Shown here: positions 43,697 through 53,486 of the stretch, one piece after another | Layout of the letters: each line of letters begins with the position of its first letter | How positions within the stretch are numbered: the first letter of the stretch is position 1 | Assembly (NCBI GenBank): GCA_963730555.1 | Contig: CAVSSS010000024.1 | Location: forward strand, 1-64,000 | From: Roseiarcus sp963730555 | GTDB lineage: Bacteria > Pseudomonadota > Alphaproteobacteria > Rhizobiales > Beijerinckiaceae | Length of the DNA: 64,000 nt | Direction: 5' to 3' | Position numbers and translations under genes: made by a program | Notes under the pieces: model-generated | What the model was told of the DNA's origin: nothing | Seen by the model: the letters and a program-made list of their open reading frames with translations, nothing else | Databases searched by the model: none

Positions 43697-44526
43697 GCGA
43701 TGACCGGGTGACGTTCTGGTTCGGCTGCAACATGCTCAGGCACGCCGAGATGATCCGGCTTTCGATCATGCTCCTGGAACGCGCCGGCTGCGACGTGAAC
43801 GCAGTTGGCGGTCCGGCCTATTGTTGCGGCACCGCCCACGATCACGAGCCCCGGGCCTCAAGCACCATGGCGGCCCGCACCGTCGGCCGGTTCAACGAGG
43901 CCGCGGCGACGGACGGGCGCGAGAAGGTGATCATCTGGTGCCCATCGTGCCACATGCACATGTCCGACATCATGGCGCCGGGCAACACTACGCATTTCGA
44001 CATCGCCCACATAAGCGAGATCCTGTCGGACCGCGCCGCGCAGCTCGCGACGGTCATGACCGCACCCGTGAGACGGCGGGTTCTCCTGCATCGGCACACG
44101 GGCTTCGCGACGCATGTCGACGTCAATAGCCGCGTTGCCGACGTCCTCTCCCGAATTCCGGGGCTCGAGCTCGTCGAAGGACCGGCCCACCCCGGCCACA
44201 TGTGCAGTTCGCTGGTTGCGATCCCCGGAGCGCTAGCCGCCGCCGCTCAGGGGACCTGGAGCGCCGCCGCTGCGCACGGCTGCGACACGGTCTGCACGAT
44301 CTTTCATCCCTGCCATCGCGAACTCGCGCCGCTCGACGGCAAGGACAACATTCGTGTCCGCAACTGGGTGCATCTCGTCGCTGAATCGATGGGGATAGAC
44401 GCCAGCGACGCCTATCGAGACTGGCGAGCGGGCGAGGCCCCGGATATCGCGGCAATCGAGCGGGCGGAAGAAAAGAGATATCGCCAGCTTGTCGAACCGG
44501 AGCTGCGCGGGCCGCCCGCTCTTTGA
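43687..44526 (+). CDS. HdrB-like CCG-domain iron-sulfur protein
   Basis: 279 residues from ATG 43687. The first cysteine-rich CCG motif is complete: FGCNMLRHAEMIR, then GPAYCCGTAHDHE and IIWCPSCHMHM. The second copy is degenerate: LLHRHTGF, PGHMCSSL and CTIFHPCHREL, lacking the CC pair. HdrB-type subunits bind a noncubane [4Fe-4S] cluster for disulfide or heterodisulfide chemistry. Partner and substrate unknown. Convergent with tpiA, 19 bases from its end. Confidence 0.75.
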   Translation: MAVSDDRVTFWFGCNMLRHAEMIRLSIMLLERAGCDVNAVGGPAYCCGTAHDHEPRASSTMAARTVGRFNEAAATDGREKVIIWCPSCHMHMSDIMAPGNTTHFDIAHISEILSDRAAQLATVMTAPVRRRVLLHRHTGFATHVDVNSRVADVLSRIPGLELVEGPAHPGHMCSSLVAIPGALAAAAQGTWSAAAAHGCDTVCTIFHPCHRELAPLDGKDNIRVRNWVHLVAESMGIDASDAYRDWRAGEAPDIAAIERAEEKRYRQLVEPELRGPPAL

Positions 44527-44545
44527 GGGGAGGACTTCGGACCTC

Positions 44546-45303
44546 TCAGCGATAGGCGGCGGCGATGGCCAGAAATTCCGTCGCCTTCAGGCTCGCGCCG
44601 CCGACCAGCGCGCCGTCGACATTGTCGATGGTCAAGAGCTCGCCGCAATTGTTCGGCTTGACCGAGCCTCCATAGAGAAGGCGCATCCGGAACCCATGCG
44701 CGCCATACATTTCAGCGAGCAGCGTCCGCATCGCCAGGTGCATTTCCGCGACGTCCGCAGGCGTCGGGGTAAGCCCGGTTCCGATCGCCCAGATGGGCTC
44801 ATAGGCGACGACCAAAGTTTCCGTCACGCCGCCCGGCGGCAGCGAGCCGATGATTTGCCGCGGGACGACGTTCATCGCCTCCCCCCCTCGCGTTCCGTCT
44901 TCGTCTCGCCGACGCAGAGAATGGGAATCAGTCCCGCCCTGAGGGCCGCTTCAACTTTGAGCCGCACGAGGGCGTCGGTCTCGTGATGCAGCAAGCGCCG
45001 CTCGGAATGGCCGACGATGACGTAAGCCGCGCCCGCGTCCTTGATCATCGGGGCGGAGATATCGCCGGTGAAAGCCCCGCTCGGCAGCGGATGGCAGTCT
45101 TGGGCGCCCAGGCTGACGTCGGAGCTCCCAATCCTCAGTGCGGCTTGCGCGATCAGCGTCGCCGGCGGGCAGACCAGCAGCTCGGCAGCGCCGGATTCTC
45201 CCGCATCCACCGCCTGCCGAATGGCGTTAATCTCGGCCAAGGATCCGGAAAGGCCGTGCATTTTCCAATTGCCGGCGACCAAGGGCCGCACGCCGGGGGT
45301 CAT
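44546..45303 (-). CDS. tpiA: triose-phosphate isomerase (one frameshift)
   Basis: Glycolytic and Calvin-cycle enzyme. All catalytic elements are present: Lys in VAGNWKMHG, His in YVIVGHSERR, Glu in VVAYEPIWAIGTG, and the phosphate loop LLYGGSVKPNN. Two frames meet at a run of seven G (coding strand) at 44881-44887; eight G restore TEREGGEAMNVVPRQ. Length 758 = 3n+2, i.e. one missing base. Corrected length 252 residues. A homopolymer miscall is the likeliest cause. Confidence 0.92.
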
Positions 45304-45426
45304 TCAGGCTTCTCCGCATCTTTGGGCGGCGGTTGTTAACACCCCCCCTCCGCCTATGCAAAACGCGCGCTCGTCGCTAGATAGGCGCTTGCGATGGCCG
45401 GAGATAATAAAGGCTGTTACGGCGAA

Positions 45427-47322
45427 ATGCTCGAATCGATACGCAATGCCTCCCAGGGTCTCGTCGGCAAGGCGATCATGACCATCGTCATGGGGCTCAT
45501 CATCGTCAGCTTCGTCATCTGGGGCGTGGGCGACATGCTGCGCGGTTTTAGCCCCTCCACAGTCGCGTCGGTTGGCGGAACGAAAATCTCCGCCCAGGAC
45601 TATCACGTCGCGTACGATCGAGCGATCCAGCAATATCAGCGCCGGCTCAGGCGCCCGTTCACCAATGAGGAGGCGCGCCAGATCGGCCTCGATCGGAGCG
45701 TGCTCCAGCAATTGCTGAGCGAAGCGGCGGTCGATGACGAGGCGGGCAAGCTCGGGCTTGGCATTTCCGATGAAGCCTTGCGCGAGGTGATCACCTCGAA
45801 CCCGAGCTTCCGCGACAAGTCCGGCGCGTTCGATCCGTCCCGCCTCGAAGCCGCTTTGCGCGACATGGATATGAACGAGCGTGGTTTCGTCTCGGAATTG
45901 CGCAAGCAGGTCTTAAGGCAGTTCATCGTCGGCGCGCTGGCGACGGGGATCACCGCGCCCAAGGCAGAAGTGACGGCGGAAGCCGACTACCAGGGCCAGA
46001 CGCGCTCGGCGGACTATTTTCTCCTGCCCGCGTCGGCGGCGGGCGAGATTCCCGCACCCTCCGAGGAGGCGCTCAAGACCTTCTACAACGATCGCAAATC
46101 GAGCTATCGAGCGCCCGAATACCGGGAGATGAATTTTCTCGCGCTCGAGCCGGACACGATCGCCAATCCGGCCGAAGTAACCGACGCCGACGCCCAGGCG
46201 GCTTACGAGAAGATCGCCGGAAAGAACCCCCAGTTCGGCTCGCCCGAGAAGCGCGATCTGCAGCAGATCCTCTATCCCAATGACGCCGACGCCGCTGCGG
46301 CCGAGGCCAAGCTGAAAGCCGGAGCGAGCTTCGACGATCTCGTCAAAGAGAAAGGCCTCAAAGCCGAGGACACCGATATCGGCGAGACCACCAAGGACGC
46401 CATGCTCGATAAGGACGAGGCCAACGCCGTCTTCGCCTTGCCGCAAGGGGGGGTGAGCGGCGTGTTGAAGAGCCAGTTCGGTCCGGTCATCGTTCGCGTC
46501 AAAGGCATTACCCCCTCGACCGTCAAGCCTTACGCGGAGGTCGCCGACGAAGTGAAGAAGCAGGTCTCCGCTTCCCGCGCCGGCGACAAGATCCAGGCTC
46601 TGCACGACAAGATCGAGGACGCGCGGGTGTCCGGCAAAACCATCCTCGAAGCCGCGAAGGCAGTGGGCTTGACCGGGCAAACCATCGCCGCGGTCGACGC
46701 CGCGGGCCATGACCCCAAGGGAGCGCCGGTCAAGCTGCCGGACGCGCCCGAACTGTTACGCGCGGCCTTTGCTTCCGACGTCGGGCTGGACGAGGCGGCG
46801 CTCAACACCAAGGACGGCGGATACATCTGGTTTGAGGTGACCAAGATCGATCCGGCCCACGACCTCACTTTCGAAGAGGCGAAGCCCGAGGTCGAGAAGC
46901 AATGGCGCGCCGAGCAGGTCGACAAGGCGCTCGCCGGCAAGGCGGACGATCTCGTCAAGCAGATCAGCGCCGGCGGAAGCATCGCCGATGTCGCGAAGGG
47001 CGCGGGCGTAGAGGTGAAGACGGCGACCGACGTCCATCGCGCCGAGCAGACCGCTCTGCCCGAATTGGTGGTCGCCGCGATCTTCCGTCAGCCAGCCGAC
47101 GGCGCGGGCTCCGCCGCGACGCCCGACGGACGCGTGGTGTTCAAGATCACCGCCGACCGGACGCCGCCAGTCGACTTCGCCGACGCCCGCGTCAAGGCGA
47201 TGGCCTCGGAACTCGACACGGCGACCCGCGAAAGCCTGCTCGATCAATATGTCGCGGCGCTACGCCGGACGCTCGGCGTCTCCATCCACCAGGACGTCCT
47301 CCAATCCGCCGAGGGCAGCTAA
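45427..47322 (+). CDS. PpiD/SurA-type periplasmic peptidyl-prolyl isomerase
   Basis: Membrane-anchored folding factor. One N-terminal helix (IMTIVMGLIIVSFVIWGVG), a SurA-N-like chaperone domain, a parvulin-type PPIC domain at about 240-350 (QFGSPEKRDLQQILYPND and GVLKSQFGPVIVRVKG), then a long C-terminal helical domain. ATG 45427 starts MLESIRNASQGLVGKAIMT, as in homologues; ATG 45394, in frame, is the alternative. About 631 residues. Divergent from tpiA and followed after 7 bases by trpE, the usual order in Hyphomicrobiales. Confidence 0.85.
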   Translation: MLESIRNASQGLVGKAIMTIVMGLIIVSFVIWGVGDMLRGFSPSTVASVGGTKISAQDYHVAYDRAIQQYQRRLRRPFTNEEARQIGLDRSVLQQLLSEAAVDDEAGKLGLGISDEALREVITSNPSFRDKSGAFDPSRLEAALRDMDMNERGFVSELRKQVLRQFIVGALATGITAPKAEVTAEADYQGQTRSADYFLLPASAAGEIPAPSEEALKTFYNDRKSSYRAPEYREMNFLALEPDTIANPAEVTDADAQAAYEKIAGKNPQFGSPEKRDLQQILYPNDADAAAAEAKLKAGASFDDLVKEKGLKAEDTDIGETTKDAMLDKDEANAVFALPQGGVSGVLKSQFGPVIVRVKGITPSTVKPYAEVADEVKKQVSASRAGDKIQALHDKIEDARVSGKTILEAAKAVGLTGQTIAAVDAAGHDPKGAPVKLPDAPELLRAAFASDVGLDEAALNTKDGGYIWFEVTKIDPAHDLTFEEAKPEVEKQWRAEQVDKALAGKADDLVKQISAGGSIADVAKGAGVEVKTATDVHRAEQTALPELVVAAIFRQPADGAGSAATPDGRVVFKITADRTPPVDFADARVKAMASELDTATRESLLDQYVAALRRTLGVSIHQDVLQSAEGS

Positions 47323-47329
47323 CAGGCCG

Positions 47330-48854
47330 ATGAGCACCCTGCCCGACTACGAAGCCTTCGCGCGCGCCTATATCGCCGGCGAGGCCGAGGTCGCGGTCAC
47401 CACCTTGGTCGCCGATCTCGAGACCCCCGTGTCGGCTTATCTCAAGCTCGCGCGCAGCCGAGCGGGCAATATGTTCCTGCTCGAATCGGTCGAGGGCGGA
47501 GCGCAGCGGGGCCGCTATTCGATGGTCGGCCTCGATCCCGACTTGATCTTCCGCTCGACCGGCGATCACGCCGAGATCAACCGGTGGGCGCTCACGGACC
47601 CGGATGCTTTTGTCCCATGTCCCGGCGATCCGCTCGATGCGCTAAGAGCCTTGCTCGTCGAATTGCGCATTGCGATTGCCGCCAGGGCTGCCGCCGATGT
47701 CGGCGGGAATATTCGGCTATCTCGGCTACGACATGGTGCGGCGCATGGAGCGCCTTGCGCCGGCCAAGCCCGACCCGATCGGCGTGCCCGAAGCGCTTCT
47801 GATCCGCCCGACCGTCATGGTCGTGTTCGACGGCGCGCGCGACGAGATGTCGGTCGTGACGCCGGTCCGTCCGGCGCCTGGGGTTTCGGCCCGCGCCGCT
47901 TATGAGAGCGCGATGGCGCGGCTGGACGCGGTGGTCGACGCACTCGAATCGCCGCTCGACCACACAGCCACCATGGCCGGCGATCCGCTCGTGAAAGCGG
48001 GCAAGGCGCGGTCGAATACGACCGAGGACGAGTACAAGGCGATGGTCGCCCGGGCGAAGGACTATATCGCCGCCGGCGACGCCTTCCAGATCGTGCTGTC
48101 GCAGCGGTTCACGAGCCGCTTCGACCTGCCGGCCTTCGCCCTCTATCGCGCGCTGAGGCGCGTCAATCCTTCGCCCTATCTCTGCTTTCTCGACTTCGGC
48201 GACTTTCAGATCGTCTGCTCGAGCCCGGAAATCCTGGTGCGCGTGCGCGACGGCAAGGTCGTCATCCGCCCGATCGCGGGCACCCGCCCGCGGGGAAAAA
48301 GCCCGACCGAGGACGAAGCGCTGGCGGCCGAACTCCTGGCCGATCCGAAGGAGCGCGCCGAGCATCTCATGCTGCTCGACCTCGGCCGCAACGACGTCGG
48401 CCGCGTCGCGAAGATCGGCTCGGTGAAGGTCACTGACAGTTTCTTCATCGAGCGTTACAGCCACGTGATGCACATCGTCTCCAATGTCGTGGGCGAGTTG
48501 CGGGACGACGTCGATGCGGTCAGCGCGCTTGCCGCGGGCTTTCCCGCCGGCACCGTCTCCGGCGCGCCGAAAGTCCGCGCGATGCAGATCATCGACGAAC
48601 TGGAGAAGGACAAGCGCGGCATCTACGCCGGGTGCATCGGCTATTTCGGCGCCGGTGGCGAGATGGACACCTGCATCGTGCTGCGCGCCTCGGTGGTGAA
48701 GGACGGACTCATGCATGTCCAGGCCGGCGCCGGCATCGTCTACGATTCCTCCCCCGACGCCGAGCAGAACGAATGCGTGCACAAGGCGCGCGCCTTGTTT
48801 CGCTCGGCGGAAGAGGCGGTAAGGTTCGCCGTGCGGGGAAAACGCGGGCAGTAG
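47330..48854 (+). CDS. trpE: anthranilate synthase component I (one frameshift)
   Basis: First step of tryptophan synthesis from chorismate. N-terminal domain has LLESVEGGAQRGRYSMVGLD (with the LLES feedback element); the catalytic domain has FQIVLSQRFTSRFDLPAF, PIAGTRPRGKSPTEDEAL, LLDLGRNDVGRVAKIGS and SGAPKVRAMQIIDELE. The frame breaks near 47673: GCGATTGCCG should read GCGTTGCCG (RIALPPGLPPMSAGIFG). Length 1525 = 3n+1; corrected 507 residues. trpG is not in the window. Confidence 0.92.
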
Positions 48855-48993
48855 GGCTTCGGTCACGACCCCCGGCCGCCACCGCCCTCCCCGTGTGACC
48901 GCAGTGGGACGGCGTCCCGTATCCCGGCGGATTTTTTCTTTATCCGTCTGATCGGCTCGGTTCGTCGCCGCCCCGGTCACTGAGGAGTGGTCA

Positions 48994-49422
48994 ATGTTTA
49001 TCCGGAATATTGCTCAGGCATCCGCATTTGTCGGTACCGTCGGGATCGCCCTGTCGGCGCCGGCCGTTTCAAGCCAGTCCCAGGCGCTGCTCAGCAGTGA
49101 AGCCAAATACGCGCCGATTAAGAGCATCAGCTACGATTTCGGCTCGAAGTCGATGAGCGGCTATTTCGCACTGGCTGGATGATGCGTCGTGATGCTGATG
49201 GTCTACGAAAAGACCGATGCGGACGCGGCCCCTTCAAGCAAGGCGACGCGCGTTCGCCTGGCGCTCAATCCCGGGCAGACGGCAGGCCTCGACAGCGATG
49301 AGGGCCACTCGCTCAACTTCACCTGCGGCGGCGGGGCGACGGCCCTGGTGGTCGATGCCGGCGAGAGGGCGAAGCTTGTCGAGCTTCAAAGACTGAGCTT
49401 GCAAAAGACCGCCAGCGAATAG
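48994..49422 (+). CDS. small exported protein interrupted by an in-frame TGA
   Basis: MFIRNIAQASAFVGTVGIAL is a signal peptide; the next part reads SSEAKYAPIKSISYDFGSKS. TGA at 49180-49182 stops the frame after residue 62, but the same frame goes on CVVMLMVYEKTDADA, NPGQTAGLDSDEGHSLNFTC and to a natural stop at 49422. Two Cys, one on each side of a beta-rich region, could form a disulfide. Length is a multiple of 3, so this is a substitution, not an indel. Either a nonsense mutation or a miscalled base. No family assigned. Confidence 0.55.
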
Positions 49423-49518
49423 CCCCGGGAATTGACGTCCCGAGCCAGGCTCCGTACGGTTTCGCCGACGCCGCCAGCCTAAGCGGCGAGGCGAACGAGC
49501 AATCAGGAGGGGCGCCCC

Positions 49519-51023
49519 GTGTGCCAGATTTGTGAGGTCGCCGCGTCGGAGGGCGGGCCGTTCGCCCTGCGCCTCCCTGGATTCGCAATCGAACCGGATC
49601 GGCGGCGGGCCGCCCCCATCAACCTTGAATCCGTGCATGGCGCGGCGGCGGCCGCCATGCCCGAGGGTGTCGGCGCTCAAGGTCGCCGTACGCTGATTAA
49701 GGGCGGGACAATCTTGTCGATGGACGAGCGCGGCGGCAATCACGCCGTCGGCGACGTGCTCCTGGATGGATCCAAAATCGCGGAGATCGCCGCCTCGATT
49801 CATGCGCCCGACGCCGCAATCATCGACGCGTCCGGGCATATCGTCATGCCGGGCTTCGTCGACGCGCATAGCCATCAGTTCGAGACGGCGCTGCGCAGTT
49901 TTCTCGCCGACGGCATTCTGATCAACGACGGGCGGCCCGAAAGCGCGCACAATTATTATGAGTTCGATCCTGCAGAAACTATCGATGGGCTACCGGCCGC
50001 AGGATGTCTACATCAACGAGCTTTTCGCCGGCATCGCGCAGATCGACGCCGGCGTGACGGCGGTGATGGACATCAGCCAGATGCATCATTCGCCCGAACA
50101 TTCAGATGCTGCGATCGAAGGGCTCCGTGCTGCCGGCCGCCGCGCCGTTTTCGGCTTATTTCGAGGGCTGGGGAGAGAAGACGAAATATCCCGGCGACGC
50201 CGCGCGCATTCGCAAGCAGCATTTCTCTTCGTCCGACCAATTGCTCAGCATGTTCATGGGCGGCGAGATCTACTTGCCGGGCTATGAGGAGGCGTGGAAA
50301 GTCGGCCGCGACCTCAACCTGCCGATCGCCCTGCATGTCGTCGGCACTTTCGGAATGCAGCCGACCTTCGACGAACTCGCAAAAGCCGGGAAATTCGGAC
50401 CCGATTGCTTTTTCATTCACATGACCGGCATGAGCGAAATCGGCTGGAAGGCGGCGGCCGACGCCGGCGCGCATGTCACGCTCGCTGTGCCGATCGAAAT
50501 GCACATGCGGCACGGAACGCCGCCGATCCAGAAGGCGCTCGACCTCGGGATGACCTTGTCGCTTTCGACCGATGTCGAGTGCACGATGACCGCCGACATG
50601 TTCACCCAGATGCGCGGCGTTCTCACCCTGCAGCGCATGTTCGCCAACGAGCTTGCGTTGCAGGGCAAGGAGTTCCCGAAGCTCATGTCGGTCTGGGACG
50701 CGCTGAGCCTCGCGACGATGGGTGGAGCAAAAGGTCTCAAGATCGACAGCAAGACCGGCTCACTGACCCCCGGCAAGGACGCCGACGTCATCCTCCTCGA
50801 CGCGACAGCGCTCAATGTCACGCCGCTCAATCACGCGCCGGGCGCGGTCGTCACGCTGATGGACCGCTCCAACGTCTCGACGGTCATGTGCGCCGGGCAG
50901 ATCAAGAAATGGCGCGGCGCGATCATCGGCTACGATATCCCAAAGCTTCGAGCGGAATTGGACGCAAGCCGCGACTATGTTTTCGCAGCGGCGGGGATAG
51001 AGCGCGATCTGTTTCGGGCGTGA
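49519..51023 (+). CDS. amidohydrolase-family metal-dependent hydrolase (two frameshifts)
   Basis: TRZ/ATZ/cytosine-deaminase-like enzyme. Metal-binding HxH in GFVDAHSHQFETALR, the His of FIHMTGMSEIGWK, Asp in SLSTDVECTMT, and the terminal KTGSLTPGKDADVILLDA. Breaks near 49965 (TTCGATC for TTCATC) and 50150 (an extra T) split it over three frames; length 1505 = 3n+2. Start: GTG 49519 with AGGAGG 8 bases upstream, giving an unusual Cys-containing N-terminal extension (MCQICEVAAS). Corrected about 500 residues. Substrate not predictable. Confidence 0.75.
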
Positions 51024-51099
51024 TGGTTCGAAAGCGGCAGCTGTCCGGGCGATTGTCCGTTAGACTGGGGCCATAACGCCGTATCGCGATCGCACGACG

Positions 51100-52199
51100 A
51101 TGATGTTCCCTCGTTTGCCGTACCCATTCCGGCACATTCTCTGGTCGACCGCGCTCGCTGCGACGTTTGGCGCAGCTTATTCTGAGGGACGCGTCTTGCA
51201 GGGAGGCGGTCAGGCGTTCGACAATCTATAGCTTTGCGCGCGGCGTCCTGACTGGCGCGATGATTGCAGGCGTTCTGACGTCGTTCGATGCGTTCGTCAT
51301 GAGCGGACCAATAGGCGCGCCGCTTCGCCGGACGCCATTTGCGGTGCATGTCGCGATCAAGACCGTCATTTACCTCGGCGTCATCCTGTTCGGCCTCAAA
51401 TTTGGCAGCCTCTCTCTTTCCGGCCCCCGGCGAGAGCGCCATTGAGAGCGGAGACGTGCTGTTCTCGCTCGCCGCCGCCTTCGTGTTCGTCTTCATTCTC
51501 GACTTGAACAGTCTGCTTGGCCAGAACGTCCTCATCAACTTCATCACCGGCCGCTATTATGCGCCGCGCGTGGAATCGCGTGTGTTCCTGCTCATCGACA
51601 TGAAGGGCTCGACGGGATTGGCCGAGCGGCTTGGTCCTCTCGGCTTCCATCGCTTCGTCAACCGGTTCGTCGACGACCTTACACAGCCGATCGTCGCGGC
51701 GCGGGGCGAAATCCATCGCTACGTCGGCGATGAGCTGATCGCGACCTGGAAGCTCGAGGAGGGAGTCACTGATGGCCGCTGCATTGCGGCCTGCTTCGGC
51801 GCTATCGACCGGCTGGCCAGACGCGCGTTCGACTACCGGCGAGAGTTCGGCGCTGCCGTCACGGTGAGGGCCGGGCTTCATTGCGGTCCGGTGGTGACCG
51901 GCGAGATGGGCTCGGTGAAGAGGGAGATCGTTTTTCTCGGCGACACTGTCAATACCGCGGCGCGCATCCAGGAGCTTTGCCGTCAGACAGGCGACCGCGT
52001 GATCGCCTCGGCGGAGTTGGTCGATCGGCTCGGGCTGCCGGCGGGAATCGCCAAACGCTCGCTTGGCGATCTTAGGCTGCGCGGCAAGGGGGCCGATCTT
52101 GCGCTCTATGCGCTGACGAAGGCGCCGCTGCGAGCGGGCCACTCCGGCGCTCGAGGCGCCAAGATGGCTCGGGAGGAAAGGTCGGCCGAGTTGTCGTGA
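51100..52199 (+). CDS. membrane-anchored class III adenylate/guanylate cyclase (two frameshifts)
   Basis: N-terminal membrane region of at least three helices (TALAATFGAAY, SFARGVLTGAMIAGVLTSF, LFSLAAAFVFVFILDL) then a class III cyclase domain with metal-site FLLIDMKGSTGLAERLG, YVGDELIATWK and FLGDTVNTAARIQEL. Frame breaks near 51183 and 51425; length 1100 = 3n+2, so two inserted bases; corrected about 365 residues. Starts at ATG 51100 or 51103. Produces cyclic nucleotide at the membrane in response to an unknown signal. Confidence 0.75.
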
Positions 52200-52302
52200 C
52201 CCATGTTTTCAAGGGATTCGGCGAGAATTAATGGACGCCATGGCGTTAGAGATTTGTCGCAATCGCCGCTCGGCGCTATATTTGAGGGGAGAGCGAGCGA
52301 TC

Positions 52303-53478
52303 ATGCCGTCGCGGAACATGCTGATTTGGATCGGAGCAGCCGCTTTGTGGTCGTGGCCGCAGGCGCCGGAGCCGTCGTTTGGACCCATCCGGATTTTCTT
52401 GAGCAGAATCCGGCTGATATTCCAATTGCGGCTCGGGCTCCTGTCGAGCCTAAGCCTCCGATTGTTTCTCCGGCTCTGCCGGCTGCACCCGCCGACGCCG
52501 CCGGCAAGCGCTCCGGCTCCTGCTGACAAGCCCCCGACCCAGACCGCAGCCCTCGAGCCCGCCTTCGACGTGGTGAACGTCGATCCTTCCGGCGAGGCGG
52601 TCATCGCCGGCCGGGCGGCGCCGAACGAGAAGGTCGAGCTGCGTGACGGCGGCAAGACTGTCGCCCAGGCGACCGCCGACGCCGAGGGCCAGTTTGTCAT
52701 CATCCCGCCGGCGCTCTCGCCGGGCGACCATAGCCTCTCCTTGGCCGCGAACGCCGACAAGGGGCCGACGGCGATATCCAGCCCGGTTGCGGTCTCGGTT
52801 CCCGCGCAGGAAGCCAAGGCGGGGGCCCCGCCGGGCCCGCCTGAAGCGAAGACCGCCATGGCCGCCGCCGCGCCGACGAACCCCAACGCTGAACCGTCTG
52901 CATTGGGGATGCGGACCCTGGCGACGCCAGCGCCTGCCAGCGGTGCTCGCGTCGCGATCCAATCGGTTGAGGCCGAGGCCCCCGGCGGTCTTGTGGCCAA
53001 AGGGTCGGCGGAGCCAAACACCGCCCTCCGTCTCTATCTCAATCAGGCGGACATCGCCGAGGCCAAGACGCAAGCCGACGGCCGATGGTCTTTGACGATC
53101 AAAAACGGCATGACTCCCGGCGGCTATGTCATGCAGGCCGACGAGATAAATCCGAGCGGCGCGACTGTCGTCGCGAGCGCCAACACCCCGTTCGAGTACC
53201 CTGACATGCCAGCCGCCCCGCCTGCGCAGGTCGCCGCCACGACGTCCGCAAGCCCCGCCCAGTCGTCCGCGCCCTCGCCCGCTGACGCGGTCGTCGAATC
53301 GGTTCAAACCAAGCGGGTCGCCACCGGCCATACGCTATGGGCGCTGAGCAAGACCTACTACGGGGATCCAACGCACTACCCGGTGATTTACGATGCCAAT
53401 CGGGCGCAGATCCGCAACCCGAATGTCATCTATCCCGGCCAGGTGTTCGTCGTCCCCAAGTCGGACACGAAACCATAG
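52303..53478 (+). CDS. exported LysM peptidoglycan-binding protein with Ig-like repeats
   Basis: 391 residues. The N-terminal membrane segment (MPSRNMLIWIGAA then FVVVAAGAGAVVW) and the following Pro-rich linker (ADIPIAARAPVEPKPPIVSP) are read in a second frame between about 52340 and 52505; two compensating indels return to the main frame, so total length stays 3n. Two bacterial Ig-like modules follow (DPSGEAVIAGRAAPNEKVEL and EAPGGLVAKGSAEPNTALRL), then a C-terminal LysM domain HTLWALSKTYYGDPTHYPVI ... YPGQVFVVP. GAGGGGAG precedes ATG 52303. Lies between two cyclase genes. Confidence 0.8.
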   Translation: MPSRNMLIWIGAAALWSWPQAPEPSFGPIRIFLSRIRLIFQLRLGLLSSLSLRLFLRLCRLHPPTPPASAPAPADKPPTQTAALEPAFDVVNVDPSGEAVIAGRAAPNEKVELRDGGKTVAQATADAEGQFVIIPPALSPGDHSLSLAANADKGPTAISSPVAVSVPAQEAKAGAPPGPPEAKTAMAAAAPTNPNAEPSALGMRTLATPAPASGARVAIQSVEAEAPGGLVAKGSAEPNTALRLYLNQADIAEAKTQADGRWSLTIKNGMTPGGYVMQADEINPSGATVVASANTPFEYPDMPAAPPAQVAATTSASPAQSSAPSPADAVVESVQTKRVATGHTLWALSKTYYGDPTHYPVIYDANRAQIRNPNVIYPGQVFVVPKSDTKP

Positions 53479-53486
53479 TCGGCGCG

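Noticed and set aside
49180..49182. TGA as selenocysteine in the small exported protein
   Set aside because: No selenoprotein family resemblance and no SECIS-like hairpin recognised; mutation or error is simpler.
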